From positions 1 to 64,000 of the forward strand of contig CAKVIG010000012.1 in NCBI GenBank assembly GCA_934754515.1: 64,000 nt of DNA, given 5' to 3'. The stretch is from an uncultured Candidatus Melainabacteria bacterium. Its GTDB lineage: Bacteria > Cyanobacteriota > Vampirovibrionia > Gastranaerophilales > Gastranaerophilaceae. Of the stretch, positions 1 through 8,653 are shown piece by piece. How positions within the stretch are numbered: position 1 is the stretch's first letter; each line of letters starts with the position of its first letter. The translations under genes were made by a program, and so were the position numbers. Below the pieces are notes generated by a model. That model saw only the letters and a program-made list of their open reading frames with translations. It was not told where the DNA came from and made no database searches.

Positions 1-76
1 ACAAACAAACAAACAAACAAACAAACAAACAAACAAACAAACAAACAAACAAACAAACAAACAAACAAACAAACAA
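1..76. repeat. (ACAA)19 tetranucleotide microsatellite
   Basis: Nineteen uninterrupted copies of ACAA fill the first 76 bases. The repeat reads as an open Lys-Gln-Thr-Asn pattern in every forward frame. Only one frame stays open afterwards, into the acyltransferase ending at 758. The other two hit TAA at 83-85 and 103-105. Gain or loss of a unit should therefore switch translation on or off. The window begins inside the repeat, so the true copy number is unknown. Confidence 0.95.
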
Positions 77-758
77 AAGAATTAAAATTGTTTTTTGTGG
101 CATAAAGCTTACTTTTCCAAATATATTCGCTTGTACCAACAATTGCATAGTTTTAGAAAAAGATAATAAAATAAAAGTTATTAAACATGTTCGTGGTCTT
201 AAAATAAAATTTTATGGTTCAAATAATATAATAAAATTTGTTGACAAAATTCCAAGTTTTAAAAATGTAAAAATTGATTGTGGAGATAATACAACAATTT
301 GTATCAACGCCACTAAACACAAGATTAAGAATTTGTACATTAATGCAAGAAGTGACAATACTGATATTAATATTGATAAGGATTTTTCAATAGAATCCGG
401 TTCTTTTGATACACATGGTGAACCTAATACTAAAATTACAATTGGCAAAGATTGTCAATTCGGCTGTAATATTGAATTAGATACGGCAGATGGGCATACT
501 ATTTATTCAACCAATGGTGAAATAATAAATACACCTAAAGATATTACTATCGGTGACCATGTTTGGTTATGCAAAAATGTTTCAGTATTAAAAGGTGCAA
601 AGGTTCCTAATAATAGTGTTATAGCGAAAGGGAGCATTTTTACAAAACCGTATGAAATAGGAAACGCAATTTTTGCAGGAACTCCTGCAAAAATTGTAAA
701 AACAGAGATTAATTGGTCAAGACTTGCTTGTAAAAGCTTTTATAACGATTCTAAATAA
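3..758 (+). CDS. Hexapeptide-repeat O-acetyltransferase, 5'-truncated by window edge
   Basis: The frame is open from the first bases to the TAA at 756-758, so the gene extends upstream of the window; a TTG at 333 is only an internal codon. The C-terminal ~110 residues show left-handed beta-helix hexapeptide repeats (ITIGKDCQFG, ITIGDHVWLC, VLKGAKVPNNSVIAKGS) and end in the typical FAGTPAKIVK. The DGHTI motif holds the likely catalytic His, as in WbbJ/CapG-type sugar O-acetyltransferases that modify capsule or LPS. The ~80 residues between the microsatellite and the hexapeptide core are beta-rich and not assignable. Acetyl-CoA as donor is family knowledge; the acceptor sugar is unknown. The in-frame (ACAA)19 tract suggests phase-variable expression. 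Confidence 0.75.
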   Translation, partial: KQTNKQTNKQTNKQTNKQTNKQTNKRIKIVFCGIKLTFPNIFACTNNCIVLEKDNKIKVIKHVRGLKIKFYGSNNIIKFVDKIPSFKNVKIDCGDNTTICINATKHKIKNLYINARSDNTDINIDKDFSIESGSFDTHGEPNTKITIGKDCQFGCNIELDTADGHTIYSTNGEIINTPKDITIGDHVWLCKNVSVLKGAKVPNNSVIAKGSIFTKPYEIGNAIFAGTPAKIVKTEINWSRLACKSFYNDSK

Positions 759-783
759 GTTATATTATTTAATTCCAGTTATT

Positions 784-1069
784 GTCAGGCAATGCCTGAC
801 CTACAAACTTAAGTCGTTCGATTAATATATTTGCCCTTACGGGTATTTACCTCACCCTAACCCTCTCCTGCAAGGCGAGGGAATAACCTAAAGTCGTTCG
901 CTGATTGGCGAACCTCCATGGATAGGGAGGTCGCAGCTGTTAGCGAAGCTATGCTGAGCTTTACAGATGCGGGTGGGTTGCAATAAATATATTATAATTA
1001 TTCCCTACGGGTTAATACCCATCCCAACCTTCCCTGACAAGGGAAGGAGCTATACTAAAGTCGTTCGAT
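784..1069. repeat. Intergenic cluster of palindromic repeats
   Basis: No gene is seen here. The gap holds a GTCAGGC-n3-GCCTGAC palindrome (784-800, recurring at 9223-9239), a CCTCACCCTAACCCTCTCC-type repeat (850-881), a ~70-bp element (910-979) recurring at 45911-45982, and a CCTTCCC-n-GGGAAGG hairpin (about 1026-1047) recurring at 60013-60032. The short phrase AAAGTCGTTCG recurs about 890 and 1057 and, inverted, near 59993 and 60140. These look like dispersed REP/MITE-like elements rather than regulatory sites. Confidence 0.8.
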
Positions 1070-2236
1070 TTATTTATCGTTTTCTTTAAATTCGACCTTA
1101 TCCCCTTCTTTAAGGTTGTCATTTATATTTGTAATCAATTTTTCGTCGCCTTTTAGGCCTTCCAAGATTTCGACCTTATCTCCGAAATCGCGTCCTTGTT
1201 TAACCTTGATGAAATGGATGGTTGAATCAGGTTTAACTTGCGCAACGTATTGGTCTGGTGAATTAAATGTAGTCAGACATGCCGGATTAATTGTCCAATA
1301 TTTTTGCTTATCCTTAACATCAATATTAGTTTTTACGTACAAACCGCTATAAAGTCCTGATTTTCCGTCATTTGGAATAATAAGCGCAACTTCCATAGCG
1401 CGTGAAACATTATCCAATTTGCCTGAAATCTGAGAAATATATCCTTTAATTTTTTGGCTCGGATTTTCTGGTATATAAACTTCAACAGCCTGTCCATCTT
1501 TTATAAATCTAACGTAATTTTGTGGAACAAAAATAGTTGCTCTGAATTTATCAATTTGTTGAATTTCAAAAAGACTTGTACTTGTTGAGCTTCCGCCTGA
1601 TACTACGTTTGCACCGGCATCAATATTATATTTACTAATTACTCCGTCAAATGGTGCAACTACTCGCTTATATCCTTGAAGTGCAGTCAACCTGTTTAAA
1701 TCCTGTTTTGCTTTATCAACATCCGCTTGCGCGCCTAAGTAATTCATTTCAGAAGTCTTAAACTCGTTATACTTAGTATCCAAATCTTGTCTTGAAATTG
1801 CACCATCTGAAGATGAATTCTTAAATCTTTCATAAGTTTGTTTTGCAAAATTGTATTGATACTTAGTTTCCATCAAATGTTTTTCGGCAGAAATAAGAGC
1901 TGATTTAGCACTCGCAGCTTCCGCGTCTAAATCAGGAGTATCAATAGTTGCAAGCAATTGTCCTTTTTTTACGTGGTCACCAAGTTGAACGCATCTTTCA
2001 GAAACAAGTCCGTTTATTCTCGAAAACATCTCTGTCTGCAAATACGGTTTCAATTCCCCTGAAAGTTCCAAGCCGTCTTCACCGTTTGTCAAACTCGGTT
2101 GTTCAACAAGTGCAACATACTTTGCTTCTCTTGCGTTAATTGATGTCGTTATAAAGCGCACAACTTTTGGAATAATTCCAACGAGCAATAAAAATGCCAC
2201 AATTGCGATTATTATATTTTTTTTATTAATCTTCAT
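1070..2236 (-). CDS. RND efflux periplasmic adaptor (membrane fusion protein)
   Basis: This 388-aa HlyD/AcrA-type adaptor bridges an inner-membrane RND pump and an outer-membrane channel. A membrane segment lies at about residues 8-26 with no Cys lipobox, so it is probably a membrane-anchored periplasmic protein. Next come a lipoyl/barrel-sandwich half (LGDHVKKGQLLATIDTPDLD), a helical hairpin rich in Ala/Lys/Glu (about 105-180), the second lipoyl half (VVAPFDGVISKYNIDAG) and beta-barrel and membrane-proximal domains. It is the last gene of a three-gene minus-strand operon and overlaps the pump gene by 11 bp. The substrate cannot be told from sequence. Confidence 0.9.
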   Translation of the reverse strand: MKINKKNIIIAIVAFLLLVGIIPKVVRFITTSINAREAKYVALVEQPSLTNGEDGLELSGELKPYLQTEMFSRINGLVSERCVQLGDHVKKGQLLATIDTPDLDAEAASAKSALISAEKHLMETKYQYNFAKQTYERFKNSSSDGAISRQDLDTKYNEFKTSEMNYLGAQADVDKAKQDLNRLTALQGYKRVVAPFDGVISKYNIDAGANVVSGGSSTSTSLFEIQQIDKFRATIFVPQNYVRFIKDGQAVEVYIPENPSQKIKGYISQISGKLDNVSRAMEVALIIPNDGKSGLYSGLYVKTNIDVKDKQKYWTINPACLTTFNSPDQYVAQVKPDSTIHFIKVKQGRDFGDKVEILEGLKGDEKLITNINDNLKEGDKVEFKENDK

Positions 2237-5200
2237 CTTTTTCTACCTCAAATTTTTTGTTTTTGTTCATAATTGCGAATAACAATGGAACAATTACAAG
2301 CGTTGCAAAAGTTGCAAACAATAAACCGCCGATTACTGTTCTACCGATTGGTGCGTTTTGTTCGCCGCCTTCACCAATACCCAAAGCCATCGGCAACATA
2401 CCCAAAATCATTGCAGAAGCTGTCATAATTACGGGTCTTATACGTGTATAGCCTGATTCTATTGCTGCTAGAGTAGAAGAGTAGCCTTCTTTCATTTTAT
2501 CAGTCGCAAAAGACACAACTAAAATAGAGTTTGCGCAAGATACACCAACCGCCATAATAGACCCCATTAGAGCTTGAACACTAAATGTTGTATCAGATAT
2601 AAACAACATCCAAATTATACCTGAAAGCGCAAGTGGCACCGGAGTTATAATAATAAAAGGATTTCGCCAAGATTGGAAGTTCACGACAATAAGCAAATAT
2701 ACCAACACAAGCGCGAGCATCAAACCTGAAAGAAGTGACGAAAATACATAGTTCATTGATTTTGCTTGACCTAACAAGTTAATGAATGTACCACGCGGTG
2801 CATCTTTTTCGTATTTTTTAATAACTTTATTAACGTCATTTGAAACACCCGCCAAATCTCTATCTTGAAGATTTATCAAGATATCAAACACAGGCATAAT
2901 ATCATAATGGTTTACAACACTTGCGGCTTCACTTGAGCGAACTGATGCTATATTAGCAAGTCTTACTGGGTTATTATTTGCATAAGCAACAGGAATATCC
3001 GTTACGTTTTTAACCGTATCCACATTAAATTGCGGTACTCTTAATGCCAAAGTGTAGTTTACGCCGTTTGTCGGATCTACCCAATAGTTTGGAGCTACCT
3101 GACCGCTTGAAGTTAAAGCTGTCAGAACATTTCTTGAAACAGTTTCTTGTGACAAATGCATCATACTTGCTCTTGTTTTATCAACATCAATTTTAATTTC
3201 AGGCGTGTCTGTGATTTGGTGTATGTGTGCGTCAGCTACACCTCTGATTTTCTTAACATCCGCAAGCATTTTTTGCGCCAGCTTATAGTTTTCTTGAACA
3301 TTTTTACCTTGAATTTGAATATCAATGGGAGAAGCCAAACCAAAGTTAAGGATTTTACCCACCATATCTGCGTTTTGGAAGAAGAACGTCATATCAGGAA
3401 ATTCTTTATTAAGATTTTTTCTAAGTTTTTTAACATAAGTTTTTGTTGGCTTGTGTTTTTCACCTAAAGCAATCAAAATTTCACCGTCACCGACACCTAT
3501 TTGAGAGTTATCCATAAACGCAAGGTTTAAGCTGCTTGCAGGAAGTCCGATATTATCAAGAATTGTATCCAATTCTTTTGGCGGAATTGTTTTTCTGATT
3601 ACATCTTCAACTTTCGTAAATTCTCTTGCGGTTTCTTCAATACGAGTACCGTGCGGTGCGTAAACGTGAAGTCTGATTTGACCGGCATCAACTTCAGGGA
3701 AGAAGTTTTCACCGATAAACGGAGTTAGGATTAAAGCAGAAAGAACAACCGCGCCATAAATAACGGCAACTTTCTTTGGCTTTCTTAAAATCATTTTTAC
3801 AAGGAATTTTTTGTAAGCATTCCTAAAAATAGCAAATTTCGTGTTTACAAAGTTATTAATCTTAAACAAAATTGATGACTTATTTAAAACTTCTTTTTTC
3901 TTCAATAATTTATCTACAAGAACAGGTACTAACGTATTTGATAGCATGTAAGAACCAAGCATAGAAAAAATTACGGACATTGCAAGCGGAATGAACAAAT
4001 ATTTTGTAGCACCTTCCATTAAAAATATCGGTGCAAATACCGTACAAATAGAAAGCGTTGAAACAAGCGTCGGAGTTGCAACTTCGCTTGCCGACTTATA
4101 AATAACATCCTTAATTGTTGCCATTTGCATCGTTTCTTTGTTACGCAAAATGTTTTCAATAACAACCGTTGCGTTATCAACAAGCATACCGATAGCCAGT
4201 CCTAAGCCACTTAATGACATCATATTAATCGTTTGAGCACACAGTGATGAGCAAATAACCGCAAACAAAACAGAAAGCGGGATTGAAACTGCGATAATAA
4301 AGGTTGAGCGAACGCTACCCAAGAATATCAAAATCATTAACGCTGTTAAAATTGCAGCCAAAGTCCCTGAAAAAATTACATCTCGAATAGATGCTTTTAC
4401 GAAAACTGATTGGTCAAACAGAACCTGCATGTTTACTTCTTTTGGAATGGTTTTTGCAATAATCGGAAGTAATTTTTTAGTACCGTCTACAACCTTCAAA
4501 GAAGAAACAGTACCTGATTTATAAACGGTCATAAGAGAGCCGGCATTACCGTTTTGGCGCACAATATTTGTCTGAATAGCGTTACCGTCATGAATATAGC
4601 CGACATCAGACAAATAAACAACTTGGTTAGTTTTTGGCGAAACAATAGGAAAATTGTTCATTTCTTCAACTGTCGCGCTAGCGTTATTCAAAGAAATCAA
4701 ATAATCTTTGTCGCCGATTTTCGTGTTACCTGACGGGATAATTACGTTTTGACCTGCAACGGCTTTTGTAACATCAGCAGGAGTTAAACCTCTTGCTTCC
4801 ATTTTTTGCATATCCAAATCAACTATAATTTGGCGCACCTTACCACCCATAGGTAGCGGTGCTTGCGCGCCTTCAACTTTTGTCAACTGAACTTTAATAT
4901 TGTTTTGCGCATAGTCTGTAACCTTTTGAATAGGAAGTTTCAAAGACGAAATTACAACCTGCAAAACAGGAATCGTAGTAGGTTTGTATTTCAAAATGTT
5001 AGGCGGCATAATCCCGCTTGGCATAGTTTTCATACAAACGTGAGATGTCGCACTAACCTGTGTAATCCCCGTATTAATATCAGAACCCGGATGAAGAAAA
5101 ACTCGAATTACACCTGCACCCAAAAGAGATTGCGATTCAATGTGTTCAACATTATCAACGCTTGTAACATACGCTCTTTCGGCAATTGTAACGATTCTGC

Positions 5201-5384
5201 GCTCAATATCTTTTGCCGGCATGCCTGTATAAGTCCATACTGCGGTTACAACAGGAGTGTTGATTTCAGGAAAAATATCAATCGGAGTCTTAGCAATGGT
5301 TACAAGCCCCATAATCAAAATGAACAAAGCCATTACGACAACAGTATAATAATACTTTAAAATCATTTTCATAAAGTTTTTCAT
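2226..5384 (-). CDS. RND efflux transporter permease (AcrB/MdtB-like)
   Basis: The 1052-aa length is typical of HAE-type RND pumps. TM1 lies near residues 10-30 and is followed by the porter domain. A six-helix block begins around residue 330 and includes GLAIGMLVDNATVVIEN, which carries the proton-relay Asp. The second repeat starts near residue 535 and ends with a matching helix bundle (GSIMAVGVSCANSILVVSF). AcrB-type pumps usually have two adjacent Asp in the relay helix; here the pair is Asp-Asn. It overlaps the outer-membrane gene upstream by four bases (ATGA) and the adaptor downstream by 11, so translation is probably coupled. It should export drugs, lipids or other amphiphiles using the proton gradient. 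Confidence 0.93.
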   Translation of the reverse strand: MKNFMKMILKYYYTVVVMALFILIMGLVTIAKTPIDIFPEINTPVVTAVWTYTGMPAKDIERRIVTIAERAYVTSVDNVEHIESQSLLGAGVIRVFLHPGSDINTGITQVSATSHVCMKTMPSGIMPPNILKYKPTTIPVLQVVISSLKLPIQKVTDYAQNNIKVQLTKVEGAQAPLPMGGKVRQIIVDLDMQKMEARGLTPADVTKAVAGQNVIIPSGNTKIGDKDYLISLNNASATVEEMNNFPIVSPKTNQVVYLSDVGYIHDGNAIQTNIVRQNGNAGSLMTVYKSGTVSSLKVVDGTKKLLPIIAKTIPKEVNMQVLFDQSVFVKASIRDVIFSGTLAAILTALMILIFLGSVRSTFIIAVSIPLSVLFAVICSSLCAQTINMMSLSGLGLAIGMLVDNATVVIENILRNKETMQMATIKDVIYKSASEVATPTLVSTLSICTVFAPIFLMEGATKYLFIPLAMSVIFSMLGSYMLSNTLVPVLVDKLLKKKEVLNKSSILFKINNFVNTKFAIFRNAYKKFLVKMILRKPKKVAVIYGAVVLSALILTPFIGENFFPEVDAGQIRLHVYAPHGTRIEETAREFTKVEDVIRKTIPPKELDTILDNIGLPASSLNLAFMDNSQIGVGDGEILIALGEKHKPTKTYVKKLRKNLNKEFPDMTFFFQNADMVGKILNFGLASPIDIQIQGKNVQENYKLAQKMLADVKKIRGVADAHIHQITDTPEIKIDVDKTRASMMHLSQETVSRNVLTALTSSGQVAPNYWVDPTNGVNYTLALRVPQFNVDTVKNVTDIPVAYANNNPVRLANIASVRSSEAASVVNHYDIMPVFDILINLQDRDLAGVSNDVNKVIKKYEKDAPRGTFINLLGQAKSMNYVFSSLLSGLMLALVLVYLLIVVNFQSWRNPFIIITPVPLALSGIIWMLFISDTTFSVQALMGSIMAVGVSCANSILVVSFATDKMKEGYSSTLAAIESGYTRIRPVIMTASAMILGMLPMALGIGEGGEQNAPIGRTVIGGLLFATFATLVIVPLLFAIMNKNKKFEVEKDED

Positions 5385-6757
5385 TCGATTTCGCTCCCCA
5401 ATGACTTGTAAATATCTACTGTGTCTATTAATGTGCTGACTTTTGCGTTATACATAGAGTTTTCATTAAGCAAAAGTTTGCGCTTTGCGTCCAATTCATC
5501 TATTTTATTGCCTGTTCCGTTTGTATATCTGATATTCGCTACATTATAAAAATGGTTTGATTTTTCGATAGCACCGCTAAAGCCTTGATACGAATTGTAA
5601 TCTGTCCTCAAGCTTGAAAGTGCGTTTTCGATTTCGCAAAATGCATTCAATAAAACGTTGTTGTATTCGTGTAATTTTTCAATCGCAAGTTCTTTATTGT
5701 ATTTCAAATAAGAAGTTTTAGCACCGCCTGTATATAAATCCATCAACAAGCCTGCGCCAAGCTGATAAACCGTACTGTCCCAATTAAAAATTCGCCCTGC
5801 TTTAATTGATTCAAAACCAATCATTTCGTTTAAATTAATTGACGGCAAGAACATTTTTTTAGCGACTTTTACATCAAACGCTACTTTTTTTATTCCAAAT
5901 TCTGCTTGTATAACGTCAGGGCGATTAAAAATTAAATCTGAAGAAATTTCTTTATTGATATCAAACGGAAAATTCAAATTTTCAATATTTGCTCGCTCAA
6001 TATCATTTCCGCCTTCAGGCGAAACTCCTCTCAATACCGCAAACTGATGGAGCAAAATTTCTCTTTTTTTTAGCAGTGCATTTAATTCGTTTTGATAAAC
6101 AACTTGCTCATACTCTGTCGTATAAAGATTATCGTAAGCAATAATTCCGCCATCATAAAGCTGTTGTTTGAGCCTGATTGTTTCGTTTATATTGGAAACT
6201 AATTCTTCATAGTTCTTTATAAGAGCATCAGCTAAAATTATATTAAAATAAGATGCTGTAACTTCCGAAGAAACAGAAAGTTTGGCAATATTCAAATCCT
6301 CTTTGCTGATTTTTACGTTATATCTTGAAGATTTGACTTTGTCATTAATTTTTCCAAAAATATCAACTTCCCAGTTAAGCAAAAGCGGAAAATTCAAAAG
6401 ATAGCCGCTGCCGTATTTACCTGTCCAACGAGAAATCGTTTTAAAAGGGTAAATACTCGGATTAAAGCTTAATTGAGGAAGTCTTTGAGCATTTATTGTA
6501 CCCAGTAAAGCTTCTGATTCACGAACACGATTTGTTGCAATCTTAATATCAAAGTTGTTTTCTAAAGCATCTTGAATATAACCGTTCAGAAGTTCGTCAT
6601 TATAGCTTTCCCAGTATGGTTGAAGCGTAAAAGTCTTATCGGGAGCATTTTTACTTTTCTTAATTTGTACATCATAAGTATCGTTTTTAACCGCAAAAAC
6701 TACTCCTTGCGAGAATAAAAGACAACTTGCTATTAATAGTGTTATAATCCTTTTCAC
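5381..6757 (-). CDS. TolC/OprM-family outer-membrane efflux channel
   Basis: This 458-aa protein is the first gene of the efflux operon. It starts with a signal peptide (MKRIITLLIASCLLFSQG). A Cys at about residue 12 after Ile-Ala-Ser could be a lipobox, but an ordinary signal-peptidase site after VVFA is equally plausible. The mature part has the two TolC-type repeats with long amphipathic helices (NRVRESEALLGTINAQRLPQL near the N-terminus; LRTDYNSYQGF and ANIRYTNGTGNKIDEL near the C-terminus) and a GAGLLMDLYTGG beta-strand segment typical of OEP proteins. It should form the exit duct for the RND pump encoded downstream. Confidence 0.88.
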   Translation of the reverse strand: MKRIITLLIASCLLFSQGVVFAVKNDTYDVQIKKSKNAPDKTFTLQPYWESYNDELLNGYIQDALENNFDIKIATNRVRESEALLGTINAQRLPQLSFNPSIYPFKTISRWTGKYGSGYLLNFPLLLNWEVDIFGKINDKVKSSRYNVKISKEDLNIAKLSVSSEVTASYFNIILADALIKNYEELVSNINETIRLKQQLYDGGIIAYDNLYTTEYEQVVYQNELNALLKKREILLHQFAVLRGVSPEGGNDIERANIENLNFPFDINKEISSDLIFNRPDVIQAEFGIKKVAFDVKVAKKMFLPSINLNEMIGFESIKAGRIFNWDSTVYQLGAGLLMDLYTGGAKTSYLKYNKELAIEKLHEYNNVLLNAFCEIENALSSLRTDYNSYQGFSGAIEKSNHFYNVANIRYTNGTGNKIDELDAKRKLLLNENSMYNAKVSTLIDTVDIYKSLGSEIE

Positions 6758-7019
6758 GTTAATACATCCTAACCCAATTAATTATTATATACGCTAATCT
6801 TTTCTTGTATAGATATATTGTATTAAATATTTATTCAATTTAAATTAAAAAGGAATTTATAATTGAATTGTATTTCATTGCAAAATATTACAAAAATTGA
6901 AAAATTTTAAATTGTTTGTTACAATTCTTAATAATACGCTTCAAAAAAGGCAATTTTTTATGAGTTAGATACTTTATATATACATAAGAGATAATTAACC
7001 ATAAGAGAGGCAATAAAAA

Positions 7020-7193
7020 ATGACAACTGAACAAAGAAAGAAATTTACAGTTATTTCAAATGATAAATTTAATCATACAGATGAAGAACGACATCGAACA
7101 TATCAGACAAATCCGCTGAAAGAGAAATTGATAAAGTTCACAAACGAAGAAGCAGGAAAGAAGTTTGGAATTGAAGATTTGCTAAAATGGTAG
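7020..7193 (+). CDS. Small hypothetical protein (57 aa)
   Basis: The ATG at 7020 follows a good ribosome-binding site (AGAGAGG about 7 bases upstream) and reads for 57 codons to TAG. The product is hydrophilic and charged (MTTEQRKKFTVISNDKFNHT at the start) with no signal or membrane segment. No family was recognised. It lies 85 bp upstream of another unknown gene and then prmC on the same strand, so the three may be co-transcribed. Real-gene status rests on the Shine-Dalgarno and the position only. Confidence 0.45.
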   Translation: MTTEQRKKFTVISNDKFNHTDEERHRTYQTNPLKEKLIKFTNEEAGKKFGIEDLLKW

Positions 7194-7278
7194 CATTGGT
7201 GCAAAAAATTGCACCCTACACAAGCAAAAAACGATAAAACGAGTGGCGAACGGAAAAGGAAAAAGGAAATTGGTTTAA

Positions 7279-7785
7279 ATGTACCAGATTAAAAACAGAA
7301 TATACCCCGACTTTGACAAAACACAAAAAAGCGGGGTATGTAATTATTTAAGGGCGTTAGTGAAACAAAATTTAGGTTTAACTTGTTCAGAAATATTGGA
7401 CAAGTTTCTTGATGATGAAAAATATTATCTGAAACAGCACGCATCAAGGTTTCCATTTTTAGAAAATGTAATTGATGAAAGAGATTTTTTACGTGATACG
7501 GAAGATTATATCAAAGAATGTATCAAATATTATGAGTACAAAGAAAAGCAAAGACCAATAATAGAAGCTAACAAAGAATTTGAAAAGAAAAAAAGAAAAT
7601 TTTTGCAAGAAGTCAAAATGTCGAAAGAAAAACCGACTAAAAAACAGCTTTACTATTACGACAGATTGTGCAAAAAATATTCTTTAGAAAAGAAAAATGT
7701 AGAAGAGTTATCAAAACTCGATTTGAGAGATGAAATAGAGAGAATTTTAAATGAACATTCAGACGATTACAAAAATGTTGATTGA
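7279..7785 (+). CDS. Hypothetical protein, Lys/Glu-rich, upstream of prmC
   Basis: This 168-aa, highly charged, helical protein has no signal peptide. A central Lys/Glu stretch (residues ~88-120) looks coiled. The last ~50 residues (PTKKQLYYYDRLCKKYSLE... then LRDEIERIL) resemble the small helical PTxKQ-type modules found at the ends of phage or plasmid-related proteins, but I cannot name the family. It starts at ATG 7279 with AAAAGGAAA upstream and overlaps the prmC start by 35 bp, which suggests co-translation. Function unknown. Confidence 0.6.
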   Translation: MYQIKNRIYPDFDKTQKSGVCNYLRALVKQNLGLTCSEILDKFLDDEKYYLKQHASRFPFLENVIDERDFLRDTEDYIKECIKYYEYKEKQRPIIEANKEFEKKKRKFLQEVKMSKEKPTKKQLYYYDRLCKKYSLEKKNVEELSKLDLRDEIERILNEHSDDYKNVD

Positions 7786-8575
7786 AGCAGGAATTGAACC
7801 TAATGAAGCAAAAAAAGAAATAAAAATGCTTCTTGAACATTTTTGTCATTATACGGAACTTGATAGATGTAAAGGTGTAGAACTAAACGAAAAACAGCTT
7901 GAAATTTTGAAAGAAAAGGCTGAAAAACGTGCTAATACAAAACTGCCGATTCAGTACATAATCGGAGAAGCATATTTTATGGGCGAATTTTTCAAAGTAA
8001 CGCCTGATGTGTTAATTCCACGTGATGAAACAGAACTTCTTGTAAGAAAAGCGATCGAGTTTATTCGCCAAGATGATTTAAAAGAAGTTTTGGACATAGG
8101 AACTGGTTCAGGCTGTATTGCCTGCACAATTGCCCATAAAACCGATGCAACAGTTCTGGGTGTTGATATTTCATCTGACGCATTGAGGGTCGCTTTAGAT
8201 AATGTAACAAGACTTGGTATAAATAACCACGCAGTATTCAGGAAGTCTGATTTGTTTTCTAAAGTTCGTGATGATGAAAAATTTGATATGATAATTTCAA
8301 ATCCGCCATACATTCCGCTCGGCACAATTCTTTCCGATGAAGTGAATTACGAACCGCGAATCGCTCTTTTTGCGGATGAAAACGGACTAAGATTTTATCG
8401 CGAAATCGTAGAGCAAGCTCCCGAGTTTTTGAAACCAAACGGCAAATTGTTGTTTGAACTTGGAATTGGAGAATCAAATGCTGTAAAAAGTTTTATGGAA
8501 AAAGATTTTAAGGATATTGTTGTTGAAAAAGATTTGGCGGGAATAGATAGAATAATCTATGGAACGTTAAAATAA
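7751..8575 (+). CDS. prmC: Peptide chain release factor N5-glutamine methyltransferase
   Basis: This 274-aa HemK/PrmC protein methylates the Gln of the GGQ motif in release factors RF1 and RF2 using SAM. A helical N-terminal domain (~1-80) precedes a Rossmann methyltransferase fold with the SAM loop VLDIGTGSGCIACTIA and the diagnostic NPPY motif (SNPPYIPLG), which holds the target Gln. Length matches the family. It overlaps the upstream unknown gene. prfA, its usual partner, is not adjacent. Confidence 0.95.
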   Translation: MNIQTITKMLIEAGIEPNEAKKEIKMLLEHFCHYTELDRCKGVELNEKQLEILKEKAEKRANTKLPIQYIIGEAYFMGEFFKVTPDVLIPRDETELLVRKAIEFIRQDDLKEVLDIGTGSGCIACTIAHKTDATVLGVDISSDALRVALDNVTRLGINNHAVFRKSDLFSKVRDDEKFDMIISNPPYIPLGTILSDEVNYEPRIALFADENGLRFYREIVEQAPEFLKPNGKLLFELGIGESNAVKSFMEKDFKDIVVEKDLAGIDRIIYGTLK

Positions 8576-8579
8576 TGTA

Positions 8580-8599
8580 GTTGGGCAAGTATGCCCAAC
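8580..8599. repeat. GTTGGGC-n6-GCCCAAC palindrome after prmC
   Basis: A perfect 7-bp stem with a 6-base loop starts five bases after the prmC stop. It has no T-run, so it is not a clear terminator. The same palindrome recurs at 13648-13666 and, imperfectly, near 56131-56153, so it is a dispersed repeat. Confidence 0.7.
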
Positions 8600-8653
8600 C
8601 GACATTAAAAAATTTCTTAAAAGCAGGATTGCCACAGGCTAATAGTCCTCCAC

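Noticed and set aside
333..758. TTG at 333 as the acyltransferase start
   Set aside because: The frame stays open upstream to the window edge with coding-like composition and no Shine-Dalgarno before the TTG.
4863..5360. A 165-codon plus-strand open frame inside the RND pump gene
   Set aside because: It is antisense to a well-supported gene, is Asn/Arg-rich with no motif, and has no Shine-Dalgarno; a by-product of codon use on the other strand.
8580..8599. GTTGGGC palindrome as prmC terminator
   Set aside because: No T-run follows, and the same palindrome recurs elsewhere, so it is better seen as a dispersed repeat.
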